Assembly (NCBI GenBank): GCA_034927285.1 | Contig: JAYFQF010000040.1 | Span: forward strand, 1-34,085 | Source: JAYFQF01 sp034927285 | GTDB taxonomy: Bacteria > Bacillota > Peptococcia > DRI-13 > UBA5745 | Direction of reading: 5' to 3' | Length of the DNA: 34,085 nucleotides | In this document: positions 7,901 through 14,817 of the stretch, piece by piece | How the letters are laid out: each line of letters begins with the position of its first letter | Numbering within the stretch: the stretch's first letter is position 1 | Notes under the pieces: generated by a model | The model's database searches: none | Told to the model about the DNA's origin: nothing | The model's input: only the letters and a program-made list of their open reading frames with translations | Made by a program: the position numbers and the translations under genes

Positions 7901-10349
7901 TGCCCTGACCGCAATCGGACCGACTAATTCTGCAGGGATCGGCGGCGGATACGGCGGAAGCTGCGGCGCGGTCACCATTTCCGGCGGTACGGTCACAGCC
8001 TCCAGCACGAACGCCGCAGCTATCGGGGGTGGATTCAGCGCCAGCGGCGGTGTGGTTACCATCTCCGGCGGCACAGTCACAGCCAACGCATCTACCGGTG
8101 CCGGCATCGGCGGTGGCAGAGAAGGCGGCAATGGTGCTACGGTCACGATCTCCGGCGGTACGCTTGTGGCAAACAGCGATTACGGCGCCGGCATCGGCGG
8201 CGGCTTTAACCAAAACACCGGCGGCGCCGGCGGCATTGTGACGATTTCCGGCGGTACGATCACCGCCACTGGCCAACGCGGCGCGGGGATCGGCGGCGGC
8301 GGCGGATGGTACGGTAGTGGCGGAAACGGAAACACGGTCACCATTTCCGGCGGAACTGTCAGGGCAACCAGCGGCTGGGGCGCGGGGATCGGCGGCGGCA
8401 GCAGTGTCGCCGGTGCTTACGGCGGCAGCGGGGGCGCGGTCAACATCTCCGGAGGCAGCGTCACAGCGATCGGCGGCGACGGATCAGAGAATATCGGAAA
8501 AGCAGTTCGCGGCATCAGCAGCGGAACGCTGCAAAATAACGACATCGATCAAACGCCTGTCCATCTTACCACCGTATCACTGGACGGCCTGAGCGCCAGG
8601 TCGGCGGTTACGAGCCTGACGGCAAGCCTGGGCGGTGCCGCCTATATTTACGGAATAAACGATATGACTACCGATACGGATGGCAAACTGTATCTGTTCC
8701 TTCCGGAGAATGTACAGACAACGAACGTGCGAACGGCCGGAAGCAGTTACGCAGGCTCCGTTACGACGACAACGGATTCTTCCACATCCCTCGGTACACT
8801 TACCCTTGATAATCCTGCGGTGACCAGCGTCAAACCTGACGGTACGGGCGCCGCTCTCAGCGGCAATGTCGTGATTACATTCACTAAGCCCATGAATACG
8901 TCGGCCGGTTCGGTTTCTCTTGACCGGGGCGCGACGATCCTCTCCGGCGGCAGCTGGTCGGATGGAGATACTGTGTATACTGCCCCATATTCGGGCATTT
9001 CCTACAATACCACATATACCGTCAGTATCTCCGGCTTTAAGGATGCGTCGGGAAATATAATGGCCGATGACACAGGCCACAGCTTCGCAACTGTTTCCGC
9101 TCCCTATTCCGGCGGAGGCGGCGGCTCTTCCGGAAATGTTGATGCAACGACCAGTACATCCGGCGGAACCACCACTGCAACCGTTGAGGTAAGGACGGTT
9201 ACCGGCAAAAGCGGCATTGCCTCCGGTAACGTGACGGACAGCCAGATCGCCGACGCCATCAGGGATGCCGAGGATGCCGCTCACCAAAAAGGCACAAGAT
9301 CAGCGCTTGAAATCAGCGTTGACACCGGCGGTGACGCGTCAGGAGTATCTCTCACGATATCGCAAACCTCTTTTCATGCTGTTGCCGGAAGTTCTGTCGG
9401 CAGCCTGACCATCACAACAGCTCTTGGTTCCCTTACTTTTAACCGGAGAGCCATTGAAGCAATCGACAGCAGCGCCCAGGGCGCTGTCGTGATCAATGTG
9501 CGGAAAGCCGATACATCCGGTCTGTCGGACAGCGATAAAGCGAAAATCGGCGACAGGCCGGTCTATGATTTCACCGTGACCTCGGGGGATACGGTGATCT
9601 CCGATTTCGGCGGCGGCACGGTCACTGTCAGCCTGCCCTATACACCCGCTGCAGGCGAAGACATAAACAGTATCGTTATTTATTATATCTCCGGAAGCGG
9701 GGAACTCGTCGCCATGCCAAACTGCATCTATGATGCCAAGACCGGTACCGTGACATTTACAACGACGCATTTCACGGTTTACGCTGTCGCCTATAACAAC
9801 ATAAGCTTTGCCGACGTCTCCGGCGGGTATGAGGATTCTGTGAATTTCGTGGCTGCCCGCGGTATAATGAACGGCACCGGAAACAATCTGTTTGAGCCGG
9901 ACATAACCATGACCCGCGCAATGTTTGTATCTGTGCTGTGCCGCCTGAGCGGCGACAGGGAAAGTTATGAAAATCCCTTCACGGATGTTTCTTCCGGAGT
10001 ATGGTATGAAACCCCCGTAGCCTGGGCAGCGTCAAATAGTATCTCAAGCGGCACCGGCAGCGGCCTTTTTGCCCCGAAAAGGAACATAACCCGTGAGCAG
10101 CTCGCTGTGATGCTGTATAATTACGCCATATACATGGGCTATGACCTTTCCATCGGCGGAGATACAAACGCCCTGTCCTATAACGATGCGGCTGCGGTCT
10201 CTGCTTACGCTTACTCCGCCCTTCAGTGGGCCTGCCGTACGGGCATCATGAGCGGCGACGGTGACGGCAATCTGAATCCTCAACGCTCCGTTACCCGCGC
10301 CGGTGCCACGGCCATGCTGCAGCGGTTTATTGAAAATGTGACCGTCTGA
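4971..10349 (+). CDS. Giant secreted beta-helix/Ig-like protein with three SLH domains
   Basis: This 1792-residue surface protein is probably an S-layer-associated adhesin or polysaccharide-interacting protein. I chose ATG 4971 because GAGGAGGAGAAAA precedes it; a start at 4953 lacks a site. Order of parts: signal peptide 1-29 (cleavage after LALAA); first beta-helix/pectin-lyase-like block about 30-355; carboxypeptidase-regulatory-like domain about 360-430; second beta-helix block about 440-760, clearly duplicated from the first; SbsA-like Ig domain about 765-870 (TPPAVSGVTPSG to YTVNISGFRDA); a Cthe_2159-like carbohydrate-binding region about 875-980; six GIGGG...VTISGG repeats about 985-1170; a second SbsA-like Ig domain about 1281-1375; a glycine linker (YSGGGGGSSG); a conserved pre-SLH region; and three SLH domains about 1611-1792 that would bind pyruvylated secondary cell-wall polymer. 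It lacks LPXTG and any catalytic motif I can name. Confidence 0.92.
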   Translation: MGKKILSVLLTFCLLVSLLTSFGSLALAAGRITVGSSGDYSSIAEALTHVENGGIIELLEDINESVSASVSASDTVITIDGGGYTVTAPDQTDSDSIVFAFAGSGTMILKNITLQGGTATGSHYSIGLKTISGSVNILSGGNVSAIGGQSEYMSQGLQCNGTGVVDVDVATGGTANTSTDQTGSVGVYNSGTGTVNVYSATGGASTQGSIGVVNNSTGTVNVTYAAAGNGDVYGDGIDNMGGGCVNAYEATEASGTMTPSYAVYNGSGTVNANIASTTNGTVNTNVTALTLNKGSGVSCVLDSITIAASGDTTVGTLPSVTINGQYSGKWYTDSSLATLLSGTAVAGGTSDLYSSFYQLYSISGTITNSTGNGLAATLQLLDSFGNDVVGAVAANSDGTYDIPDVPAGTGYTIEVAFPGYIAGVIPAFDLTGSVTGQDLTLAACAAQLTSNGAVTNYDTIQNALDAAADGDTVTVLRNSTETLTYPGTVEKTFTVDGGGYTVTAPDSADSSSFALVLGGSGTIILQNITLQGGTVSSGEYTSSGLSIASGSSLTVLSGGAFSANGGGSSYRSAGVIHLGAGAVNVDSAAGGSGTTSYGVYNGGSGTVNVNTAQAGTGSPGSYGIYNNGGTVNAAAATGDTYGVYNFASSYVNVTSAQGNTYDIYNNGTVNLVNADNIGTTPASTVNYGSGVTPLTLNKGAGAACVLGSLPIAAAGDTTVGTLPGVMKDGQIGTWYTTGDKTMEFTASIVSSTTAALYSTFYTASDTTPPAVSGVTPSGAGASTRGNVVITFNEAMGAAAGTVSLTSAGGTVPLDPAGGSWSADAKTYTIAYSGLSGSTAYTVNISGFRDAANNSMSADISHSFTTWVSFAVTTADGTYAFDSSGNLTISSSGTYHVEGPGTTVAHRIKISDGIMANITLSNVNIDVSSVGGCAFQLQGTAAVDLTLEGTNTLKSAPDCASLQVPENATLSITGGISDALTAIGPTNSAGIGGGYGGSCGAVTISGGTVTASSTNAAAIGGGFSASGGVVTISGGTVTANASTGAGIGGGREGGNGATVTISGGTLVANSDYGAGIGGGFNQNTGGAGGIVTISGGTITATGQRGAGIGGGGGWYGSGGNGNTVTISGGTVRATSGWGAGIGGGSSVAGAYGGSGGAVNISGGSVTAIGGDGSENIGKAVRGISSGTLQNNDIDQTPVHLTTVSLDGLSARSAVTSLTASLGGAAYIYGINDMTTDTDGKLYLFLPENVQTTNVRTAGSSYAGSVTTTTDSSTSLGTLTLDNPAVTSVKPDGTGAALSGNVVITFTKPMNTSAGSVSLDRGATILSGGSWSDGDTVYTAPYSGISYNTTYTVSISGFKDASGNIMADDTGHSFATVSAPYSGGGGGSSGNVDATTSTSGGTTTATVEVRTVTGKSGIASGNVTDSQIADAIRDAEDAAHQKGTRSALEISVDTGGDASGVSLTISQTSFHAVAGSSVGSLTITTALGSLTFNRRAIEAIDSSAQGAVVINVRKADTSGLSDSDKAKIGDRPVYDFTVTSGDTVISDFGGGTVTVSLPYTPAAGEDINSIVIYYISGSGELVAMPNCIYDAKTGTVTFTTTHFTVYAVAYNNISFADVSGGYEDSVNFVAARGIMNGTGNNLFEPDITMTRAMFVSVLCRLSGDRESYENPFTDVSSGVWYETPVAWAASNSISSGTGSGLFAPKRNITREQLAVMLYNYAIYMGYDLSIGGDTNALSYNDAAAVSAYAYSALQWACRTGIMSGDGDGNLNPQRSVTRAGATAMLQRFIENVTV
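5208..7260 (+). repeat. Large internal duplication in the SLH protein gene
   Basis: Two blocks of roughly 700-850 bp encode matching protein segments. The first includes DGGGYTVTAPD at residue 80, NITLQGGT and LTLNKGSG at 289; the second has the same landmarks at residues 496 and 694. The offset is about 405-416 residues. The copies are clearly diverged at the DNA level, so this is not a recent duplication. The carboxypeptidase-regulatory-like domain lies between them. Confidence 0.85.
7935..8490 (+). repeat. Six tandem 28-36 residue glycine-rich repeats within the SLH protein gene
   Basis: The encoded unit is A(G/A)IGGG, a variable glycine-rich loop, then VTISGGTVTA and a short tail. It occurs six times in a row, with variable loop length. 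Such units form right-handed beta-helix coils. The DNA is correspondingly repetitive (ATCGGCGGC and ATTTCCGGCGG recur), so unit number may vary between strains. Confidence 0.85.
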
Positions 10350-10372
10350 TAAGCGGAGTACAGGAATAACTT

Positions 10373-10422
10373 AAACAGGAAAAGACCATGGACTCAGCTA
10401 TCCGTGGTCTTTTCCTGTTTTT
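10373..10422 (+). terminator. Intrinsic terminator of the SLH protein gene
   Basis: A perfect 16-bp stem (10373-10388 with 10405-10420) ends in a T run. It starts 24 bases after the stop codon of the giant surface protein and closes that transcription unit. The A-rich 5' arm means it could also act weakly in the other direction, but no gene reads into it from the right. Confidence 0.93.
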
Positions 10423-10576
10423 CGGTTGCCCCGCACCGGTTAACCTGGGTTCAACTGCTGTCCCTGCAATCCGCCGATTCCTGTCAGCGGTCTTTTGTTT
10501 CCCTGTATTCAAGCTGGTTTGCAAACGGTAAGCTCCAAAATTATACCGGCGCTTTGGATAAATGGATCAGGTCTTA
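10423..10576. other. Intergenic stretch with no supported gene
   Basis: Between the SLH terminator and the promoter of the FMN-binding gene I see no gene with a ribosome binding site, no repeat and no RNA motif. Short open frames on both strands lack starts with binding sites. Confidence 0.6.
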
Positions 10577-10605
10577 TTGTATGGGGGTAATTTTCAGGAT
10601 ATAAT
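10577..10605 (+). promoter_or_regulatory. Sigma-A promoter of the FMN-binding gene
   Basis: TTGTAT (10577-10582), 17 bases, then consensus TATAAT (10600-10605). The predicted transcription start near 10612 gives a leader of about 70 bases before the ATG at 10684. Confidence 0.7.
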
Positions 10606-10683
10606 TTATTTAACTATAGTATTCCGGGGCAAGTAGGGGACTGTCAGGTCAGGTATAAATATTAGTCAATAGAGGAGGTCGGT

Positions 10684-11088
10684 ATGCAAAAGAAGAAAAT
10701 AATTTTATGGGCTGTTATCGTTTTGCTGGGAATTGGCATTGCCTATGGCGGCAGATATTATATCGGACTTAGAAATTATCGGCAGGGAATAGCGGATATC
10801 CAGATTCAGAATATAGATTTCTCCGCCATCCCGGACGGGGAATACTTTGGCGGCTGCGATGTCGATTTTATCCGGGTTCGGGTTCGGGTCCTGATGAAGG
10901 AGGGGAAAATGCAGGAGGTTGAATTGCTGGAGCACTACAACGGCCGGGGAGAAGCGGCAAATGTGATGCCCGCAAGAATGCTGGAAGAGCAGCGCATAGA
11001 TGTGGATACGGTATCCGGGGCTACGTCTTCATGCAAGGTTATCCAGCAGGCCGTCTACAATGCGCTGGCGGGAGAACGGAGTGATTGA
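10684..11088 (+). CDS. Membrane-anchored FMN-binding domain protein
   Basis: This 134-residue protein has one N-terminal membrane helix (about residues 6-24) and an extracytoplasmic FMN-binding domain (pfam04205 type). The motif VDTVSGATSS at 107-116 matches the flavinylation site of NqrC/RnfG-like domains, where ApbE attaches FMN through a phosphoester to the threonine, here Thr114. The preceding part (DGEYFGGCDVDFIRVRVRV) is the conserved first strand of the domain. AGAGGAGGTCGGT lies just before the ATG. It has its own promoter and is followed after one base by the Imm-5-like gene, so the two are cotranscribed. Family members pass electrons across the cell envelope. No partner quinone or Rnf subunit is encoded nearby, so the redox partner is unknown. 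Confidence 0.88.
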   Translation: MQKKKIILWAVIVLLGIGIAYGGRYYIGLRNYRQGIADIQIQNIDFSAIPDGEYFGGCDVDFIRVRVRVLMKEGKMQEVELLEHYNGRGEAANVMPARMLEEQRIDVDTVSGATSSCKVIQQAVYNALAGERSD

Positions 11089-11089
11089 T

Positions 11090-11617
11090 ATGCCTAAACC
11101 CCGAAAAATGCTGTCCGACTGGAACGCGCCATATATTCAGTCGCTGGTGAAGCTGATCGAAACGCAGAGCAAGACAACTCTGGCAAATTGGTGTATCTCT
11201 TACGCTGAAGAGCATATTCTGCCGGTTTATGAAAAGCATTGTCCGAACGACGGCCGTCCGCAAAACGCGCTGAAAGCCGGCTGTAAATGGCTTGACGGAG
11301 AAATTAAGCTGCCGCAGGCAAAGGCGGTGATTCTCGATTGTCATGCCGCAGCCCGCCAGCTTGAAGATAATCCGACAGCTCAAGCTGCCGCGAGAGCAAT
11401 CGGACAATGCACGTCCGTAATCCATTCTGCGTCGCATTGCCTGGGATTAGCTTATTACGGCGCGCTGGCAGTCGCCTATGACAAATTGGGCGTCAATACG
11501 CCCTGGGCAGAACTCGAAGCCTTGGCCGCCGAAGAATGCGGGCGCATGGAGGCGGCTCTGCGGGCCGCGGCGATTGAAAACGAACCAAATCCGGCTAAGT
11601 TTACTTGGCAATGTTAA
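11090..11617 (+). CDS. Putative immunity protein, Imm-5-like
   Basis: This 175-residue soluble, helical protein resembles the Imm-5-like putative immunity family: WCISYAEEHILPVYEKHCPN, then RPQNALKAGCKWLDGEIKLP, then HAAARQLE and SVIHSASHCLGLAYYGALA. These patterns, with paired helices and conserved Ala/His positions, are seen in small proteins of Clostridia and Actinobacteria annotated as putative immunity proteins. I chose ATG 11090, one base after the FMN-binding gene's stop codon; a longer in-frame extension would lie inside that gene. GGAGTGATTG supplies a weak binding site overlapping the upstream stop. No toxin gene is seen beside it, so a role in toxin immunity is unproven. Its last 17 bases overlap the end of a convergent membrane-protein gene. 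Confidence 0.72.
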   Translation: MPKPRKMLSDWNAPYIQSLVKLIETQSKTTLANWCISYAEEHILPVYEKHCPNDGRPQNALKAGCKWLDGEIKLPQAKAVILDCHAAARQLEDNPTAQAAARAIGQCTSVIHSASHCLGLAYYGALAVAYDKLGVNTPWAELEALAAEECGRMEAALRAAAIENEPNPAKFTWQC

Positions 11618-11837
11618 GGCGGCTTTTCTCCAGAAAAGCAAAATATTTAACCATCAGCGGAACATAGGTCAAAGAATACACCGCCGCTGCGGCCAAAGCG
11701 GCCTTTTTCTTGTGTTTGCTCGGTATGGTGATACCCAGCAGCACTCCGACGGCGCAAAGGCAGAGCTTCAGCAGACCAAAATCGAAGAGATTCATTTCTT
11801 TGGCATAGTTTGTTGAATAACGCAGACAGTTTTTCAT
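11601..11837 (-). CDS. Small two-helix membrane protein
   Basis: This 78-residue protein has a short amphipathic start, then two hydrophobic segments (LLKLCLCAVGVLLGITI and KKAALAAAAVYSLTYVPLMV) separated by the basic turn PSKHKKK. It resembles small clostridial proteins often labelled permease of phosphate ABC transporter, a name with little experimental basis. I chose ATG 11837 because AGGAGGTGGCCGCTG precedes it; an earlier start at 11864 has no site. It converges with the Imm-5-like gene and overlaps its 3' end by 17 bases. No promoter is obvious; the strong leuS terminator upstream on the same strand suggests it is transcribed separately. Function unknown. Confidence 0.65.
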   Translation of the reverse strand: MKNCLRYSTNYAKEMNLFDFGLLKLCLCAVGVLLGITIPSKHKKKAALAAAAVYSLTYVPLMVKYFAFLEKSRLNIAK

Positions 11838-11929
11838 CAGCGGCCACCTCCTGTTTTTTTTCAATATATCTTTTCCGGCATGGGGACAAGAAATTCAGGC
11901 TTTCCGTCATCCGCCGCCCTTTTTGTTGT

Positions 11930-11983
11930 CGAAAAAAGAAGGGATGTCCAAAACGGCATAGCGCCGGCAGGACATCCCTTCTT
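11930..11983 (-). terminator. Intrinsic terminator of leuS
   Basis: On the minus strand a perfect 14-bp stem (11983-11970 with 11949-11936, 20-base loop) is followed by a run of T. It starts 30 bases after the leuS stop codon. Confidence 0.92.
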
Positions 11984-12012
11984 CGTTTACGGTAAATTAT
12001 TTTGGCTGGTAA

Positions 12013-14511
12013 TTATTTTACTACGATATTTACCAGTTTGCCGGGCACGCAGACCACTTTGACTACTGCTTTTCCCGCGATGCACTCTTTGGCCCGGTCC
12101 ATGGCCAGCACCGCTTCCTGAGTATCCGCCTGACTTAAGGAAGAAGGCAGCGTAATACGGCCCCTGACCTTGCCGTTTATCTGGAGTACAACCTCGATTT
12201 CATCCTGCTTCAGGGCCTCTTCATCATATTTTGGCCAGGCTGCCAGATGCACGCTTTGCTTATGCCCCAATTCCTGCCACAGTTCTTCGGCGATATGCGG
12301 GGCAAAAGGCGAAGCCAAAAGCACCATGCTTTCCAGAGCCTCCGCCCAGATCTGAGGATCCTTTCCGCCCTTGTCCTTGTATTGGTACATGGCGTTTACC
12401 ATCTCCATAATAGAGGAGACGGCGGTATTAAAGTTAAAGCGCAGTTCGATATCCTCGGTGACCTTTTTGATGGAGCTGTGCACCGCCCGCAGCAGATCCC
12501 GGCCGTCCCGCTCCATACCGGCCAGCTCAAAGCTGCGGGAACCGGCCTGGATGGCTTCCCGGATGCCGGGAACCCCCTCAAGGGCCAGGTAAGCGATACG
12601 CCACAGGCGGCCCAGGAAACGGTAAGCCCCTTCCACCCCCTGCTCGCTCCATTCCAGGTCTCTTTCCGGCGGAGCGGCAAAAAGGATGAACAGCCGCGCC
12701 GTATCGGCTCCATATTTTTTGATGATTTCTTCGGGGCTGACCACATTTCCTTTGGATTTGGACATCTTGGAGCCGTCCATCAGCACCATGCCCTGGGTCA
12801 GCAGATTTTCAAAGGGTTCGTCGGCCCCCAGCAGGCCGAAATCCCGCAGGGCTTTGGTAAAGAAACGGGCGTACATCAGGTGCAGGATAGCGTGCTCCAC
12901 GCCGCCGATATACTGGTCTACGTTCATCCAGTAGTCGGTCTTTTCCCGGTTGAAGGCTTCCCGGTCATTACGGGGATCGCAGTAACGCAGGAAATACCAG
13001 GAGGAGCAGACAAAGGTATCCATCGTATCCGTCTCCCGGCGGGCTTTAGCGCCGCACTTCGGGCAGGTCGTCTCATAGAAGCCGGGATACTGATTGAGCG
13101 GAGATTCGCCGGTGGGCCGGAACTCTACCTCCAGGGGCAGGCTTACCGGCAGCTGATCCTCCGGCACCGGTACAGCGCCGCAGTGAGGACAATACACAAT
13201 AGGAATCGGGGCGCCCCAATACCTCTGGCGGGAAATCAGCCAGTCCCGCAGGCGGTAGTTTACTTTCAGGCTGCCCTTACCCTGAGCCTCAAACCATTGG
13301 GTGATTTTTTTGATGCCCTCCCGGTTGGGAAGACCGTCGAACTGGCCGGAATTGCACATGATGCCGTCTTCCACATAGGCGTTTTCCATGGCAGCTGGGT
13401 CCAGAACCTCACCCTGGGGCTGGATGACTACCTTCATGGGCAGTCCGTATTTTTTGGCAAAGAGGAAGTCCCGCTCATCATGTGTGGGCACTCCCATGAC
13501 CGCCCCCGTACCATAATCCACCAAGACATAATTACCGACCCAAAGAGGCACCCTCTCGCCGTTTGCCGGGTTAATCACGTAAGCGCCGGTAAAGATTCCT
13601 TCTTTTTCTACCTCGGTGGAGGTGCGGTCCACGTCGCTGAGCTTCTGAACCCTTCTGACAAATTCCCGGACAGGCCTTTCATAAGGCGTGCCGGAAATAA
13701 CTTTTTCCACTAAAGGATGTTCCGCGGCCAGCACCATATAGGTCACGCCGAAGATGGTATCGGGGCGGGTGGTATATACCGGCATCTTTTCGCCGGTGCC
13801 TTCCACAGTAAAAATGACCTGGGCGCCTTCGCTCCGCCCGATCCAGTTTCTCTGCATGATCTTTACTTTTTCCGGCCAGCCGGGCATATCCTCCAGGCTG
13901 TCCAAAAGCTCCTGGGCATAATCGGTGATCTTGAAATACCACTGGTCCAGGGCCTTCTTTTCCACCGTAGCGCCGCAGCGTTCACAGGCGCCGTCCACCA
14001 CCTGTTCATTTGCCAATACGGTGGCGCAATCGGGGCACCAATTCACATAGCCGGATTTTTTATAAGCCAGGCCGTTTTTATACAGCTGCAAAAACAGCCA
14101 CTGGGTCCACCGGTAGTAATCCGGCAGGCAGGTGGCCACCTCCCTGTCCCAGTCATAGCTGATCCCCATGGATTTCAGCTGGCGGCGCATGTTTTCGATA
14201 TTGTCCAGAGTCCAGAGAGCCGGCGGGGTGCCGTGCTTGATGGCGGCGTTTTCGGCAGGCAGGCCGAAAGAATCCCAGCCCATAGGATGCAGTACATTAT
14301 AGCCGCGCATAGTTTTGAAACGGGCCACCACGTCCCCGATGGAATAATTCCGCACATGGCCCATGTGCAGATTCCCGGAAGGATAAGGAAACATCTCCAG
14401 GCAATAGTATTTAGGCTTCTCCGGGTCCTCCGTCACCTTAAAGGCCTGGCTTTTCTCCCATCTTTCCTGCCATTTGCTCTCCAGGATCTCAAACCGATAC
14501 CGCTCTTCCAC
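12013..14511 (-). CDS. leuS: Leucyl-tRNA synthetase
   Basis: This 832-residue class Ia synthetase charges tRNA-Leu with leucine. The HIGH motif is HMGH at residues 49-52 within PYPSGNLHMGHVRNYSIGD, and KMSKS is at 582-586. Two zinc-type clusters are visible: CPDC...CERCG near residue 160, and CPHC and CPKC pairs around the second half of the CP1 editing insertion. The C-terminal anticodon-binding domain (FNTAVSSIMEMVNAMYQYKD) is complete. I chose GTG 14511 because AAGGAG is 8 bases upstream and EERYRFEILESKWQERW is the usual N-terminus. The frame is open for a further 57 codons upstream but has no binding site there. It has its own promoter, a structured leader and a terminator. Confidence 0.97.
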   Translation of the reverse strand: MEERYRFEILESKWQERWEKSQAFKVTEDPEKPKYYCLEMFPYPSGNLHMGHVRNYSIGDVVARFKTMRGYNVLHPMGWDSFGLPAENAAIKHGTPPALWTLDNIENMRRQLKSMGISYDWDREVATCLPDYYRWTQWLFLQLYKNGLAYKKSGYVNWCPDCATVLANEQVVDGACERCGATVEKKALDQWYFKITDYAQELLDSLEDMPGWPEKVKIMQRNWIGRSEGAQVIFTVEGTGEKMPVYTTRPDTIFGVTYMVLAAEHPLVEKVISGTPYERPVREFVRRVQKLSDVDRTSTEVEKEGIFTGAYVINPANGERVPLWVGNYVLVDYGTGAVMGVPTHDERDFLFAKKYGLPMKVVIQPQGEVLDPAAMENAYVEDGIMCNSGQFDGLPNREGIKKITQWFEAQGKGSLKVNYRLRDWLISRQRYWGAPIPIVYCPHCGAVPVPEDQLPVSLPLEVEFRPTGESPLNQYPGFYETTCPKCGAKARRETDTMDTFVCSSWYFLRYCDPRNDREAFNREKTDYWMNVDQYIGGVEHAILHLMYARFFTKALRDFGLLGADEPFENLLTQGMVLMDGSKMSKSKGNVVSPEEIIKKYGADTARLFILFAAPPERDLEWSEQGVEGAYRFLGRLWRIAYLALEGVPGIREAIQAGSRSFELAGMERDGRDLLRAVHSSIKKVTEDIELRFNFNTAVSSIMEMVNAMYQYKDKGGKDPQIWAEALESMVLLASPFAPHIAEELWQELGHKQSVHLAAWPKYDEEALKQDEIEVVLQINGKVRGRITLPSSLSQADTQEAVLAMDRAKECIAGKAVVKVVCVPGKLVNIVVK

Positions 14512-14568
14512 AAAAAACACTCCTTCTATCCCTGACGTCACTGCTATATTATCGCAATTTTTATTGGC

Positions 14569-14610
14569 AAAAACCGGCGGATCTCCGGTTTTTTCAGGAT
14601 AAATTATCCT
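14569..14610 (-). promoter_or_regulatory. leuS leader hairpins: palindrome plus terminator-like stem
   Basis: The leader of about 110 bases contains a 7-bp palindrome with a single central base (14610-14596, AGGATAA/TTATCCT) followed directly by a terminator-like hairpin (14593-14585 with 14577-14569, 9 bp, 7-base loop) ending in TTTTTG. A T-box was expected for leuS in Bacillota, but its conserved AGGGTGG antiterminator sequence is absent. Regulation by premature termination is likely, but the signal sensed cannot be read. Confidence 0.55.
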
Positions 14611-14628
14611 TTGGGCATACATTAAATT

Positions 14629-14657
14629 ATTATACTCGATAAAAATTACCCCGTCAA
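14629..14657 (-). promoter_or_regulatory. Sigma-A promoter of leuS
   Basis: On the minus strand TTGACG (14657-14652) is followed by 17 bases and consensus TATAAT (14634-14629). Transcription should start near 14622. Confidence 0.85.
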
Positions 14658-14817
14658 ATCGGCAAAGGACGGCCGGGAACAAAAGGCAGGAAAAAACGTC
14701 AAAGAAAAAGAAGCTTGAATAAACTCATATAATGCGCCGACTTTATGACCGGTTTGCGGCTGTTTTTCGGCTGTCGATTGGCTGTTTGCTAACTGTTTAT
14801 CCGAAGGAGGACTATCG

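Noticed and set aside
7935..8490. CRISPR-like array from regular spacing of repeats
   Set aside because: The repeats are in frame within a continuous coding region, vary in length and encode GIGGG protein coils.
10423..10604. Short plus-strand frame after the SLH terminator as a small gene
   Set aside because: Its start lies within the terminator stem region, there is no binding site and the sequence has no recognisable pattern.
12247..13713. 488-codon open frame on the plus strand opposite leuS
   Set aside because: It is the antisense of a certain leuS gene, has no domain I recognise, and no ribosome binding site. GC-rich codons often leave long antisense frames open.
14512..14640. T-box leader before leuS
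   Set aside because: The conserved AGGGTGG antiterminator sequence is absent from the minus strand of the leader.
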